Positions 1-11,714 of a stretch of 64,000 nt of DNA are shown here, piece after piece. The position numbers and the translations under genes were made by a program. The notes beneath the pieces were generated by a model. It had not been told where the DNA came from and did no database searches. It was given only the letters and a program-made list of their open reading frames with translations. Source of the DNA: Loripinus fragilis (taxonomy: Eukaryota; Mollusca; Bivalvia; Lucinida; Lucinidae); NCBI GenBank assembly GCA_964019695.1, contig OZ026515.1:128152375-128216374 (forward strand), given 5' to 3'. How positions within the stretch are numbered: position 1 is the first letter of the stretch; each line of letters begins with the position of its first letter.

Positions 1-10
1 TAACATTGAC

Positions 11-77
11 GCAAACACTATGGACACAGATCGGACATTATGGACATTAATCTAATCTTGGTCCATAGTGTTTGCAA
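11..77. repeat. HP-g hairpin
   Basis: GCAAACACTATGGAC at the left is answered by GTCCATAGTGTTTGC at the right, giving a 15-16 bp inverted repeat around a short loop. It belongs to the small hairpin family that recurs through the window. Confidence 0.7.
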
Positions 78-283
78 TATGGACCGCCAAAGTGCACGGA
101 TACATTAAAAAAAAACAGTGAAACAGAGTCTGCATTGTTTGCTTAGACAAAATCGATCTTCAAAGTAAGAAATACAATATGTTTTGGGAATAATATCCTC
201 TGACCCCTCATTATATATTACACCATCCTGACTTTAATGTAGCAATCTTTATGGAAAATACCATTGGTCATTAAAGGGTTATG

Positions 284-747
284 TGTCTTGATCCACATCT
301 GAACTAAGGGTGAGGTTTGTGCACCGTTAAACCGGTTTAAGCCCTTCAGTAAAATATTTTTACTGACCGTTCCTAGGCGTTTCTCCTTTTGCGGATCATT
401 TGTGTTATTGTGTTTTGTGTTTGTGTCTTCATTCACATCTGAACTAAGGGTGGGGTTGGTGCACCGTCAAACCGGATTAACCCCTCTAGTAAAATTATTT
501 TACTGACCGTTCCAAGGCGGTACTTCTTTTGTGGATCTTTTGTTTTTTTCTGCCTTGTGTTTGCTATGTATTTGTACGCGTCTGTTTATATGTGCCTTGT
601 GATCACCTGCTGGGAAAGGGCTGACCTCTTGGCTCTCGTTTGTGGTGTCTAACTGTGAGTTTATCACTTTCCCATTGGTATCCTGGGTCCAGTGTGGTAC
701 TTGATTGTATCTATTTGTGATCTTTGCACCCTTACTTACTTTAAATT
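284..747 (+). repeat. Element B, with a duplicated head
   Basis: The head 'CACATCTGAACTAAGGGTG...GCACCGT.AAACCGG' appears twice, at 292-345 and 432-475. The common block ACTGACCGTTCC(A)AGGCG follows each, then the body 'CACCTGCTGGGAAAGGGCTG' and the tail 'CTTTGCACCCTTACTTACTTT'-like sequence. The doubled head suggests either a nested insertion or a dimer. Confidence 0.75.
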
Positions 748-896
748 AATGCTTAGGCACATCATGTTTACCAAAATGATTCAATTCATAACACATCAAA
801 TTTAATTTCCCATGAATATTGATGAAGACATGAGAAATAAGAGACAAATACAGGAAAATTAAGGGGGTGTATCTACAAAATGATTCATATCTTAGC

Positions 897-1077
897 TTTC
901 GATTGCACGTCTGTTTGTATGTGCCTTGTGGTCACCTGCTGGGAAAGGGCTGACTTCTTGGCTCTCGTGTGTGGTGTCTAACTGTATGTTTGTCACTTTC
1001 CCATTGGTATCCTGGGTCAGGTGTGGTACTTGATTGTATCGATTCCTGATCTTTGCACCCTTACTTACTTTTAATAT
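897..1077 (+). repeat. Element B, 5'-truncated copy
   Basis: Carries the body (GTCACCTGCTGGGAAAGGGC, then CCCATTGGTATCCTGGGTCA) and the tail CTTACTTACTTT. The head and the ACTGACCGTTCC block are missing. It is nearly identical to the body of the 284-747 copy. Confidence 0.8.
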
Positions 1078-1284
1078 TGTGATGGTTTTCATTATCTCGT
1101 AAGTTCTGTGTATAGTATACAGTATTAATGCATATGTTTAGTAGTTCGGATTATTGAATCACACTCGTGTTTCCTATTTAACTACATGTATATGTTGTAT
1201 GTGTTAAGAACAAGGTCTCTACAGTGGCCATACCAATTGCAAAGGTTGGCCAGAGCATTTATGGTTGCCTATTGCAATCAGATT

Positions 1285-1530
1285 ATCCCTTAAAGCGCCA
1301 AGGCAAAAATGCATCTGAAAATGTGGTCTGCTGAAGTCGTCTGCTGCAAAAATGCCTAACAGTACTGATGAATTAAGTAGAATTAAGTATAGAAGCAAAC
1401 AACGTGGACCCAGAACAGACTGCTCCTATGGGAGCAGTCTGATCTGGGTCCACACTGTTTGCCATAGAGGCTACTTAAACATATCAGCAGACGAGAAAAG
1501 GAGACGGCTTTTGTTGCGATTGGCGCATTA
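1285..1530. repeat. Palindromic element enclosing an HP-g hairpin
   Basis: The core 1397-1463 is a hairpin: GCAAACAACGTGGACCCAGA against TCTGGGTCCACACTGTTTGC, with GACTGCTCC/GGAGCAGTC inside. Outside it, 'GTCTGCTGAAGTCGTCTGCTG' on the left and 'CAGCAGACGA' on the right also pair loosely. The compound structure recurs at 40.8, 48.8 and 50.0 kb. Confidence 0.65.
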
Positions 1531-1572
1531 AGGGCTAGTATATGTACGAAATGTCAAATATTTCTGTTACAG

Positions 1573-1704
1573 GTCGGCCTGCCAGCTAAATCGGGTGTTG
1601 CCGGTGGCATAATGCTAGTTGTGCCAAATGTAATGGGAATATTCTTATGGGCCCCACCCTTAGATACCTGGGGCAACAGTTGTAAAGGAGTTCAATTTTG
1701 TCAG
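1573..1704 (+). CDS. GLS: Glutaminase, internal exon (catalytic domain)
   Basis: Part of a kidney-type glutaminase, the mitochondrial enzyme of animals that hydrolyses glutamine to glutamate and ammonia. This exon gives 44 residues beginning [12 protein letters not shown] and containing VVPNVMG and GNSCKG, the highly conserved end of the serine-beta-lactamase-like catalytic fold. In the human enzyme the valine of VGLPAKSGV contributes its backbone amide to the oxyanion hole (known for the family); it is present here as codon 1. The exon is bounded by a TTAC-AG acceptor and a CAG/GTAGGT donor, begins and ends in phase 0, and joins directly to the exon at 3425. Exons for the mitochondrial leader and the Ser-x-x-Lys active site are not in the window, so they must lie upstream. 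The identity is recognised by eye from motif order; I consider it secure. Confidence 0.95.
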
Positions 1705-3424
1705 GTAGGTTAACCAGCATAAAGCTATGCTAACATAAGCAGTACAAGATGTCTTGTCAAAGTTAGTGCGTTATAGAAAAAATGATTGCGGTAATTAAAA
1801 CATCTATGTAGAAAAAGTAATTTCCTCGTATATACCAACAACACTCTTTATAATATACTTATTATAACGAAGCCACTTTGGTTTGACGTTAATATAGACA
1901 CGTTATTTGTTGGTTGGTTTATATTTCGTAAAGATTAGGAGTTAGCATCAATCGCTATAACATTTACGTACAACGAAGGGAGACTACTAAGTGAGCAGTA
2001 ATTCTCATTAATTGCCTCCATTTTCATAAAAAGTAACTTCTCTTGGAAAGATCACTCCTAGAGGTAGCGAATTCTTTCTTTTAGGTACAGGCCTCTATGA
2101 TAAGAAAAAAAATTGGTTCCCATATTAGACAATTCCACTTGAACGTGTACATTTTTCATTGCGCACGTGCTTCTTGAAGGCCAATTCATCATTCCTTTGA
2201 CTGTGTCTGTCTGAAAGCATCCTAAACCTTGCTAATAGAGGGCATGATAATTGTTGCTCTTTCCATGGATTATTACATGAGTCTAGACGCAAGAAAAACC
2301 TAACTTTGATGCATACGCAAAACAAGTTCGCAGGCTGACCAGCGCTTTGTTTTTCGCGTTCTAGAAAGTACAATGACCCTGTTTGATATATGCGAAATTC
2401 CAGTATTCTAGCTCGTCTTTGTAGCTGTACAGGCTGTTTAGATGTGTACCTGGTCGCAAATACCGCAGATAGAGTTTCTCACGAAAAGTCTGGAACCTCG
2501 TTGAAATTTGTTGCCGTCCATCGATGGCTCCTGTATGAGATTAGTATGTGCCACCCCATCTTCGCAAGCCAAGGGTACTAAGTCCACTTCGTTCCTGGAA
2601 CGAAGTGGACTTAGTACCCTTGGCTTGCGAAGATGGTGCTGCCCATTATGCACACAGTGTCGGGCAACTATCGGCACGATGGTGGCCCACTTTAACATGT
2701 TTACTGTGTGACTCACATATTATATATATATATATACTGTCCACAAAAAGTATGGGATATTGGGGCACAAAATATCTAGAAAGTAAACACCCGATTTGTC
2801 GCGTAAATAATTTTGTCTTTCCACAGAGCAATATGTTACAAGCCAGTTTTCCTGTATATTTTGAGGTCTGAACATTGAACAATGTGACTTTGTGGGCGTG
2901 TCAAAGAAGCTAGGAGTCAAGACCCAAATTACACAAACAAAAGATTACATGCTTCCGATAATGCATGGTAAAGATGCATAGTGGAAATCTTAGTTTTTTT
3001 TAAAGATTTTTAACCCGTACCATGATTGTTATTTTCAGGAGATAGGGCGGTGTTAAAATCGCAAAACGTGCCACAATTCACTAAAAATTCACAGATTTTA
3101 GCAATGTATTCCTGGAATTTAGGACAAAGAGATCAAAACAATTCCTTACCATATAAACCATGTTCATTATAAAAATCTTAGACATTGCATAATCCTTCAC
3201 CGTATTATTCACGTGTGAAAATTGAGTCTACCACTGGTCTGAGAAACACGTGACCAGGTAATCGCATTAAATCTAGAATGTTTTTCTTCATTGTCTGTGA
3301 GATGACTTGGCTAATTAATTCTAGCTGTTTTAGGTACATGACATCAGTTTGGTAAGTGCTATAATTTTTAAAATTCGATTATCCCCTACTTTTAATGAAA
3401 AGTATTATGTTTTATATTCACCAG
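1705..3424. other. Glutaminase intron
   Basis: Holds the long palindrome at 2557-2635 and a short (TA)n run at about 2720-2738. A sequence beginning ATACTGTCCACAAAAAGTAT (about 2735) resembles a mariner-type end, but I could not find a partner end. The rest is anonymous. Confidence 0.6.
2557..2635. repeat. Perfect palindrome, 39 bp arms
   Basis: From 2557 to 2595 the sequence is the exact reverse complement of 2597-2635, with a single T (2596) at the centre. The arms contain CGCAAGCCAAGGGTACTAAG. Such a perfect inverted repeat is either a very recent foldback element or an assembly/replication artefact. Confidence 0.95.
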
Positions 3425-3579
3425 GAGTTGGTGGCTAGATTTAATTTCCATAATTATGATAACCTGAAACACTCACAAAACAAGTACGACCCCAGGGGAA
3501 GAGTTGTTGAATCAAAAGCCCAGGATGTTGTTAATCTACTCTTTAGTGCTTATAATGGTGACGCCACGGCCATGAGAAG
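3425..3579 (+). CDS. GLS: Glutaminase, internal exon (end of catalytic domain, start of ankyrin region)
   Basis: Encodes 51 residues plus two bases of a split arginine codon. It starts ELVARFNFHNYDNLKH, the characteristic glutaminase F-x-F-H-N-Y-D-N-L block, then a variable basic linker, then VVNLLFSAYNGDATAMRR, which opens the first ankyrin-like helix pair. The acceptor is CCAG before GAG and the donor is AG/GTAATG, so the intron is phase 2. The next exon supplies the missing base of the arginine. Vertebrate glutaminase has the same order here (HDLVSLCNFHNYDNLRH, then NLLFAAYTGDVSALRR). Neighbouring introns are 1.7 kb (5') and 7.8 kb (3'). Confidence 0.95.
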
Positions 3580-3673
3580 GTAATGTATAGTATGACATGT
3601 GTATTTCTGTTGAGAGGAGACTTCATTTTACACTTTCTTTTACTGATAACATAAATGGCAAGATCCTCAGGTA

Positions 3674-3899
3674 CTGTCGCACCAACCAAGAGTGACAGTG
3701 ACGTAATATTTTGTTTACAATTGTTAAGTTATACATTAACGTGTACACTACACTTGTGCTGACGCAAATCCATATATCACTTGTGTATTAATCATATCCT
3801 GCGAATAGGATTAAAACAGAAGTGATATATCGATTCTAAGTCCTTGATAATTTTGTAAAGTAAATATGACGTCACTGTCACTCTTGGCTGGCAGGACAG
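3674..3899. repeat. MITE-b copy 1
   Basis: Terminal inverted repeats CTGTC...CCAAGAGTGACAGTGACGT and ACGTCACTGTCACTCTTGG...GACAG, flanked by TA on both sides (3672-3673, 3900-3901). 226 bp, no coding capacity. The TA target duplication fits a Tc1/mariner-mobilised MITE. Confidence 0.85.
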
Positions 3900-4330
3900 T
3901 ATATTTGGATCAAAATTTGCATACTTATTTATTTTAACATTGTCAGCCAAAGCTATGCAAAATGATGGTAATGCTTTGCCTAGCATCTAGTCGGATGGTT
4001 GAGGTATTTTAGTGAAAATGCTCATATCTATTAAACCGCACAGTATATTTTGATCAAATGTTGCATACGTATACATTTTAACATTAGTTGGCCATCCAGA
4101 GCCTGAAAAAAAAATTCTGTTGGCATTTTTGAGTACATTTTGGCATCCATGCTCAAAGTGTATCTTGATGTGTTTTAAGAAGGATAGGGATGGATGCCAA
4201 GTCTGGAAATGCCCCAAAGTCCCAGAATTAGGTCAAAGGTCAACTCAGTGCAAATTCTTGTATATACGTCAGATTTTAGCGTTTTTATCAATTAACAATC
4301 CAAAATTATGATTCAAAGTAATGCAAAATC
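3880..4330 (+). repeat. Diverged dispersed repeat ('tttgatcaaa...ttgcata')
   Basis: Two loose units share ATTTTGATCAAA-like, TTGCATAC-like and 'attttaacatt' motifs, followed by 'CTGTTGGCATTTTTGAGTAC' and 'AGGTCAAAGGTCAACTCAGTG'. A related block lies in the opposite orientation at 8425-8830 in the same intron, and a similar one at 23940-24440. Confidence 0.6.
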
Positions 4331-7300
4331 TCTTTTGGATAATACAGCCATGCTATATAAACAAACAACATCATCAAGGCATGATGTGTGTTTGGATCAA
4401 AGGTCATTTAATTGCAAAATTGGTGAAAATTGTAGCAATATTTTATTTATATAGACGCAAAATTCAAATTTTAAGTTCTCTTCTATCCTAATGGAAGAGT
4501 TTTATTGCTATCCTGCTAGGTGTGTGTCTATCATGTTTGGAAAGCAGTGATTTACCAAGTTTCCTGTGGTCAAATATTCATAATAGGCATGTAAAGTACG
4601 TTACTGTATAAAATCAATTAAAATGTAATACAACTAAGAATAACCATTTCATTTTAAAGAAATATTTCTTTTTGCTTAATGCTTTGTATGAAAACGTCAT
4701 TTTATGAAATTATCTATCCTTTTATACATAAGATAGGTATAAGTTGTTACTTACGTTACTTTTTACCGTCTGAAATTGAGTCATTTCTCAAAGGTATATG
4801 TAATTGTTCTTAGCTACAGCTTTCATGAAGGACTTGGCCGTGATCTCATGCTTATAGGACTAAAATATATTTCTTTTCTCATTTATCACATTTGTTGTGT
4901 TTGTTCCCATCTATGAGTAATTGTAAAACATTTTTTACAAGGTCACTTCCTGCAATTTGCTTATACAAAGCATAGCTTCATGAAAACACAAAGACCAAGC
5001 CTCCTTTCATAAAACATCAGGCGTGTTAAAACAATGATAGAATATGGTAAATACCATATACCGGAAGGAATATATTCTCACATTGGCCTTCACATCGGCC
5101 TGTTAGCAGATGGTAACATACATAACATAAAGCTAATATACAGGTACATTTCTAATAATGACCATCCAGTGAAAACATTGTTAACTTTTTGTGGGGTATA
5201 TCAAGAAATAGCCCTGACATTAAGGGTAATCCTCCATATAACTTTAAACATTTAATTGTAGGGGTGTCCTTTCATTTGCATATATTTATGGAATAATGTG
5301 GATTTAAAAGCAGCATTTCTTTGAAATCAGGCTGCTTCAGTGATTCATTTACATTTTGGGCTTATGGGTCCTGGGACTCGCTACTGCCAATATCAATGAG
5401 TCCCCACTGCAAATTAATGAGACAAAAACACTATTTTTAATGACAAGTCTGCCATACTATTGCATCCCGGGACTCGCTGGGACTCACTGAAATAAAAATT
5501 TATGCGCAAAAGATGCAGGATGCGCAGATAACAAAATCACTGTTGCTTGTGTAAATGTATTCATCCATATATAGAAGCAGTATAGATATGATATTAAAGG
5601 TAATTTTAAGATACCATAAAATATATACCTATGTCTTTCACAGCGCTTTATACATTGTAATTGTTTCAGTGTCGATAAATTCAATTCTAAGTATCATTAT
5701 TAAACGTATTTTGCTTATTATTTTTTGCAATGATGATAGAGATCAAATGCTATGAGGTTATTGGCACGTGTTTCTTTATGTTATTCTTTTTAACTGTAAA
5801 ATGCCAATGCAAGTTTTATTCCAAATTAAATTTCCCCAAAACAGATGTCTGGTGACTTCTTGGGAACACAGGCATTCACCATATTGTGTTCATAGTTTTC
5901 CATCAGTTTGGGGTCATTTCTTAGTATTTAGAGTAAATGTGTCCTAAAATGGTTATCTGATGTGTACATTTACTAGCATAATCCATTGGTTTAACATCTC
6001 TGTTTTGCTTGATGTCTATAAGATCCTAAGGTAGTTAACTCGCCTGTTCTAGTGTAGAATCTATCTGATAACCATGACAATTTGCTAAGACAGAGATCGA
6101 TTTCATATAGGGTAGGTGTCTTACATTAATGTATACATCTACTGCTCGTAGATACAAGTGCAATATATCAGAATGGATAGCATTTATAACTAGTAACCTG
6201 GTAACATACTTGAAATGTGTAGTTTTGATATGGCATTACTCTTGAAATAAAACTGAACTACTTTCCTTTCACTATATACAAGACAGCCCTCAAGCAGTGT
6301 TAGTCTTCACATATATCTACAAGGATATAGGTACAAGAGTGAGCAAGTTAATGCTTAAAATGCTTTCTGCAAGCTGTTGTCAGCAATGTTGTTCACAATT
6401 TCGATGGTTTTGCATATATATTTAAAAATATCACAATAAGCCTAATTTAGTAAACCTTTTAAAACCAACAGACCATAACTCACTTTTCATAGGACATATA
6501 TAAAACATGTACTAGGGTTATAAAAAGCTCAACAAAAACAAATAGTGCATAAACAAAACTAAAAACAAACTACCTTGTGAATAAGAAAAGCAAAGAAATG
6601 CGCTGCGTGTGACTCTACTTTTACAACATTCAGTTTAATCTGTGAGTTTCAGAGATGCAAACCATACTAGAGAATTTTGGGAGTCATGTTTTTGTTTAAT
6701 GCTTAAGAATAAAACAGTTAACTGATCTTTAAAGTAAGGTTTCACTAATGCTCGAATGATTTGTTGTTTATGTTACCATGAAATATGTCCAAATGTTTTA
6801 CAAGACTGCTACATGGCTCAGGTAACCTTACCTCAACCAACCTTAGTCTAAGATAATTAACAAGCAGAATAGTTTCTATCAAAATTGCTGCAGAATATAA
6901 TAAGATAATCATCATTACAATATGAAATGAAATCTAGTTCAACAAAACATAGAAGATTTTAATAGGGACAGATGATAAATTAATTTTATAAAATAATTGT
7001 CAACAGTGAAAAGTGAATATTAAAAGAATTCAGCATACAAGGAAAATCTCTAATACTAGATCTATGTAACATCCTATATTTCGACATAAACCATGCTAGT
7101 TTTGTACTACGATGTTATATTTGCAATCAAAAACCTAAACCTGCTATAGAAGACACTCAGCACTACCTCTGCCTTAATTCCTGCCTTGCCACTAGATGTA
7201 TGAAATATTGCTATGCTATTTTAAGTAAATTATTGATAGTTATATTTAAATCATGATGTAGAATGCATGTTTATCGTTATGTACCATTGGTAGAAATCTG

Positions 7301-8424
7301 AAAACTGCAATATGAATGTAAAAGAGCCAAGCAAATTACAAAAAGTAATTGAGTAAGACCAGGAAATGCCACATCCACATATTGCAGACCAACCCAAAGC
7401 ACTCTTTTAAATTAAGTCTTATATAGAATTAAATGTGTGTAGTATATGCAAGAGAATTGTGGAGAGCAAACCCAAATTTTATATAAGCCTAACAACAATT
7501 TACTACCTTTATCCATTTATGTAAGGCACCTTTTGTTACCTACGTTACTTCATTAATATATGTGCAGCAATTTAAGATCCATAATTGTTAAAATAGTTAT
7601 AATTTGATTTCAGTATGAAAGATATTTTGCCATTCCAATGCAATGTAAATAGTAGAAAAATGAATCTGTAATCAACTATGCGTTACATGCTGGAGCCAGT
7701 ACAAATTACATACTAATTAGCATATTTAAATATTTACTTGATTTTACTTCATTGCAAGTTAAAAGTTATAAACAACTTTAAATATATGAAAATGATCATT
7801 TTCAAATAGAATATAGATCAACATCATGTATATTTCAGGTCAGGTATCATGGTTTATTCTAATACATGTAATTCGTAAAGTCATTATCTGCAATTTAGTA
7901 TAAAATGTAACATACATATCACTGATGAACAGAAATACATATCACAGATGTATGCAATTGATTTGTATGTCTAGTTTAAACGTTTAATGCTTAAACTGTT
8001 TCACTAATACTATTAAAATAAATCAAGATTAGCCTTGCACTGTGTGTACTGTTATTTTCAATGCCAGTAGGGTAACGTTGATTACAGGTGATTTATAGAA
8101 AAATGACCACAGAAAAGTTATTAAATTATGAGTTTCTAAGGCCCCAAGACATGTCCCAAACTGAAAATAATTTTACTTTCTGAGAGGTGCAGCAAATTCT
8201 CAAAGTAGCCCATTTATCTCAGTTTGGCCCAATTGAGGGAGAATTTCCGCCAGAATTGCACAAAACTTACTTTGTTTGTCGTTGTGAAATCCATAAAAGG
8301 ATGCTTCCAAAGGGGTTCCTTTAATAATAAACATGTAAATTTAAGCCTTCTGAAAGACTTCTATCCTTTTTAGAGTTTAAAAAGCGTCTTGTTGTTGGAC
8401 CAGAGAAAAAAAGAAACACAGTTT
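4331..8424. other. Long AT-rich intron sequence without recognised features
   Basis: I saw no exon, no terminal inverted repeat pair and no tandem array here. Around 5365-5480 a motif 'GGGACTCGCT' occurs twice in a loosely palindromic context. A fragment at about 7350-7400 (GACCAGGAAATGCCAC) looks like the tail of element A on the minus strand. Confidence 0.6.
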
Positions 8425-8830
8425 GTAAAAATGCTCTGATTATTGCACTTGATGAACTTTGACCCCATTTTGAAGTCGACATATGAACATTTAGTTATAA
8501 AAAACATTTTGTCAATGTTTTTCAGACTTATAACTATAAGCATACAAAATTTGGCTTGAAATGATATATTTTTACATATGAAAAAATAAAGTTGTTTTAC
8601 AGTAGCACATATTTTCTCATTTTTGCACTCAATGACCTTTGACCTAATTTCTGGCCTTCATATGCAAATTCAGACTTGGCATCCAATCCTATGGCTTTGT
8701 ACACATGCTAAATATTATGTTAAAAGTGGTCTAACAAATGTACTCAAAATGCCAACAAAACCAAAAATATGCATCTTTTTTCGATTCGGATTGCCAACTA
8801 CATTGTCTAGACTCTGGTATGCAAAACATT
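8425..8830 (-). repeat. Diverged repeat, inverted relative of 4080-4330
   Basis: Contains TGACCTTTGACCTAATTTCTGG, the reverse of 'CCAGAATTAGGTCAAAGGTCA' at about 4222. CAGACTTGGCATCCAATCC and GTACTCAAAATGCCAACA also mirror the earlier block. The two copies are inverted relative to each other within one 7.8 kb intron. Confidence 0.6.
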
Positions 8831-9319
8831 TTTTGATCTTTACAGATTAGCATTATTTGGAATGTACATATATGCTGAAGCTTTGCATAACTTTATCAGT
8901 GTCCGTGCTGCAACCACCTTTGCAATTCAAACACGGTCTCTTTAGAGAAATTCAATCAGCTTATAGAATAAAACCACCAAGCTAAATCACTCTATTAGAC
9001 ATTGGTTAAGCTAACTCATCTTATTACCAGAAATATGTGTAAGTCGGTTTGTTGATCCGTTTGTTCATGTTTAGTAAGTGAAAATGCATATAACTACTCT
9101 TGAAAAATATGGCATATTGGGATCAAAGTATGTATCATTCTGCAGAAAATTACCAGTTTGCTTACCACGCATTCCTTTTGGCACCGGATTCTGATTAATA
9201 TGGATCGTGCACATTATGGTCAGTTGATTCAGTTCAGGACTTCTTACTCTGAAATAAGACCTCACTAGCTTAGGACAGTGGAAAGCGAATTTGTACATGG
9301 AATCCAAAGTGGCCATAAA

Positions 9320-9640
9320 GTAAGTGAGTATGACAAGGAAGTACCACCACACACGGCACCATGAGGATGAGCCACAGAACACTAACAGTCTCAAGACATC
9401 AGGAAGACAAATAAAGAAAAGCAACTAGCTCTCTTTTCCTCAGCAAGATGATTGCAAAACTAGAAAAGACACAAAGTACTGTATGACAAAACAAGGGCAA
9501 AACAAAACAGCATTAACAATGGGAGTAAAACTAACAAACGAATCAATGAGTACAGAACCGCCGCCTTAGAACGGAAAGTGTCCGAAGCGACTGATGGGCT
9601 TAAAGGCATCTTACTGGCACAAATCTTCACCCTGTATTCT
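9320..9640 (-). repeat. Element A, long copy
   Basis: Reverse orientation. Contains GTGAGTATGACAAGGAAGTA, AACTAGCTCTCTTTTCCTCA, GATGATTGCAAAACTAG and CCGCCTTAGAACGG, in the same order as at 19880 and 63537. A 117-residue open frame crossing it is not protein-like in context. Confidence 0.8.
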
Positions 9641-10279
9641 GATGTGGTTAATACACACCAAATGTTAAGCTCGTGTGAAGGCTTCTTACTTATGCAATGC
9701 ATCATCACAGAGAAATAATCTAATCAAATACACCCAATACGATGAAACAAAGAAAAGGACTTATGTCTCACAGATAGCCAGAGCTAAAGAAAACCGTTAG
9801 TTGGGCCATGGTAGGCCCAGGCGATGAAACGCATTAGACTGAAACCACTCATGAAAGGTTTCTTGCCAGGGTCACAATAAAATCTGAGGCTTGGCCCACC
9901 CGCATGCAATTAACGAGGAAACCATAGCAACCAGGCAGTCAAATGTCACTCAATGAGAGGGCCTGGCATCAGCACCACAGACAAGTAAATTTTAATTATT
10001 TTCTGGAAAATGTTCGGTAGTGAATCGAACTATATTATTTTTTGTTGGATTACAATCTGATTGCTTGTCTATTGCGTCCAGAATGTAATACAATTGTGTG
10101 GATGTTTATTGAAGGATTACAGATTCAGGTTTTAAAACAGATTACCTGAAAAGATGTGTTACACTGTTTAGATTTTTTTTATATTATCCGCATACAAAGG
10201 AGACAACTCTGCTACTACTGCAATGTGACGCACAAACAAATAAAGACACACACATTTTATGAAAGCAAGAATACAATTA

Positions 10280-10473
10280 CAGTAAAACCTGTGTAAAACG
10301 ACCACTCACAATGCTTTTCAAGACCAATTATTGCTTATTTCAGGCCAAAAGAACTGCTGTATGCTCCAAGGAGAACGTTCTGCAATACTTTCGACCTTCA
10401 TTTAGCTACCATTTGTCATTAAGATCTTTGTTTTATCTATTTTTGAGTGGCCGTTTTACACAGATTTTACTAT
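10280..10473. repeat. MITE-c copy 1
   Basis: Begins CAGTAAAACCTGTGTAAAAC and ends GTTTTACACAGATTTTACT. The interior CTCCAAGGAGAACGTTCTGC / TTTCGACCTTCATTTAGCT lies between pairing arms. TA lies on the outer right side. Confidence 0.85.
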
Positions 10474-10744
10474 AAAGTAAAGCAAACAGTTCTTCCACAG
10501 AAGTTAATTGTTAAATTAGAAAGGAAATAATGAACTATAAAACAAAACCAAGATCAAACAACAAAACCCATTTACACAATAAATGCATCAACAGACAATG
10601 AACTAACGTCACCGACAGCATAATCGCCGCTCTATAATTAGAACAAACAACAGCTACAACCATCAGGAGTGGGGATGGTTAAATATACTTAACTGATCAA
10701 GCTTCCAAATCTAATTGAATTATCTCTGATTTAACACAGGTCAA

Positions 10745-10945
10745 AAAGCAATGGAGTGCTGCAGTACTTTGTGTACTGTCTAGTTTTGCAATTATCTCGC
10801 TGATGAAGAGAGATAGCTAATTGCTTTACTTATATTGTATTATTGTTGTCGTGTGGCTGTTAGTGTTGTGTGTCTCTTCCTTACCGTGCCATGAGATGGT
10901 TTGATGATAATGTGTCATTTCCTGGGCATACTGACTTGTCCTTAA
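10745..10945 (+). repeat. Element A fragment
   Basis: Contains TAGTTTTGCAATTATCTCGC, GAAGAGAGATAGCTAATTGC and ACCGTGCCATGAGATGGTTT, then TTTCCTGGGCATACTGACTT. These match the 3' two-thirds of element A in forward orientation. Confidence 0.75.
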
Positions 10946-11039
10946 AATATAAGTATAGATAATTTAGATGACATTCCAATAGAATGACCCCATGCCAGAT
11001 AATATTGTTTCTGTATCTGTATTATATACATGTATATCA

Positions 11040-11273
11040 GTCGCGACATGATATTTCCAACAATGTGGTTTGTGCAACCAGCAAAACCTCAGATCAGCTG
11101 GCGCATACATGCTGTCTGATCAGATCCTTTGCTAGCTGCATGAATATTTTATGAGTGTTAAGAACATCATTTGGAGTTTCTATGTTTAAAGGGAGGCTGC
11201 ACAGGCTCGTTTTAGGTCTTAGTCTACACTTGTCAAAATGCCACATTTTTGGAAATATCATGTGGCGGCTCAT
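11040..11273 (+). repeat. MITE-a copy 1
   Basis: TCGCGACATGATATTTCC at the left is answered by GGAAATATCATGTGGCGGCTCA at the right. The interior has CAGCAAAACCTCAGATCAGC and a pairing arm TGCACAGGCTCG. It ends about 70 bases before the glutaminase exon at 11344. Confidence 0.85.
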
Positions 11274-11343
11274 ATTGTGATTGTTGGATTAATTGGTAAA
11301 CGTCATTTTAATTGCCACGATCAATTATGCTCTTGACTCATAG

Positions 11344-11484
11344 GTTTGCTCTTCTGGGTATGGACATGTCGCTTGCAGACTATGATGGACGTACAGCACT
11401 TCACTTAGCATCAGCTGAGGGGCACGCAGGAGTCGTCAAGTTTCTCTTAGAAAAGTGTAAAGTGTCGCCTCATGTTGTTGACAG
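11344..11484 (+). CDS. GLS: Glutaminase, internal exon (ankyrin repeat)
   Basis: One base completes the arginine split by the 7.8 kb intron; 46 codons follow, then two bases of another split arginine. The peptide reads [20 protein letters not shown], then [15 protein letters not shown]. This is a clear ankyrin repeat (D-x-R-T-A-L-H-L-A-x-x-x-G-H-x-x-V-V-K-F-L-L-E) at the place where kidney-type glutaminase carries its C-terminal ankyrin repeats. The acceptor is CATAG and the donor AG/GTATGT. Ankyrin repeats in this family are thought to act in assembly or partner binding; nothing in the sequence adds to that. Confidence 0.95.
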
Positions 11485-11714
11485 GTATGTGTGCATTCTA
11501 GCAATTCACAAAAGCGCCAAGAGTAAGATCTTTAGGCTAATAATTATAGCAACATTCATTTTCTTGTTAATTAGTCAGAACAGTGCCAGCTGAATAATGA
11601 CACCTGGCATCATTATATGTTTGAGCATTTTTGTGTGCATATACATGTATATAGTAACTTAATGCATATGAATAAGTGCCAAAATATCATGGACATAAAG
11701 CATTACATGCGTGA

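Larger units (their letters stand above)
1..1572. other. Glutaminase intron: repeat-filled
   Basis: No exon was recognised before 1573. The stretch holds an HP-g hairpin (11-77), two partial element B copies (284-747 and 897-1077) and a palindromic block (about 1285-1530). The rest is anonymous AT-rich DNA. Confidence 0.7.

Noticed and set aside
2735..2770. Mariner-type left end (ATACTGTCCACAAAAAGTAT)
   Set aside because: No inverted partner with TA flank was found within a few kilobases.
9071..9424. 117-codon minus-strand frame with hydrophobic N-terminus
   Set aside because: It crosses a copy of element A, begins inside it, and has no homologue-like motif; other copies do not keep the frame open.
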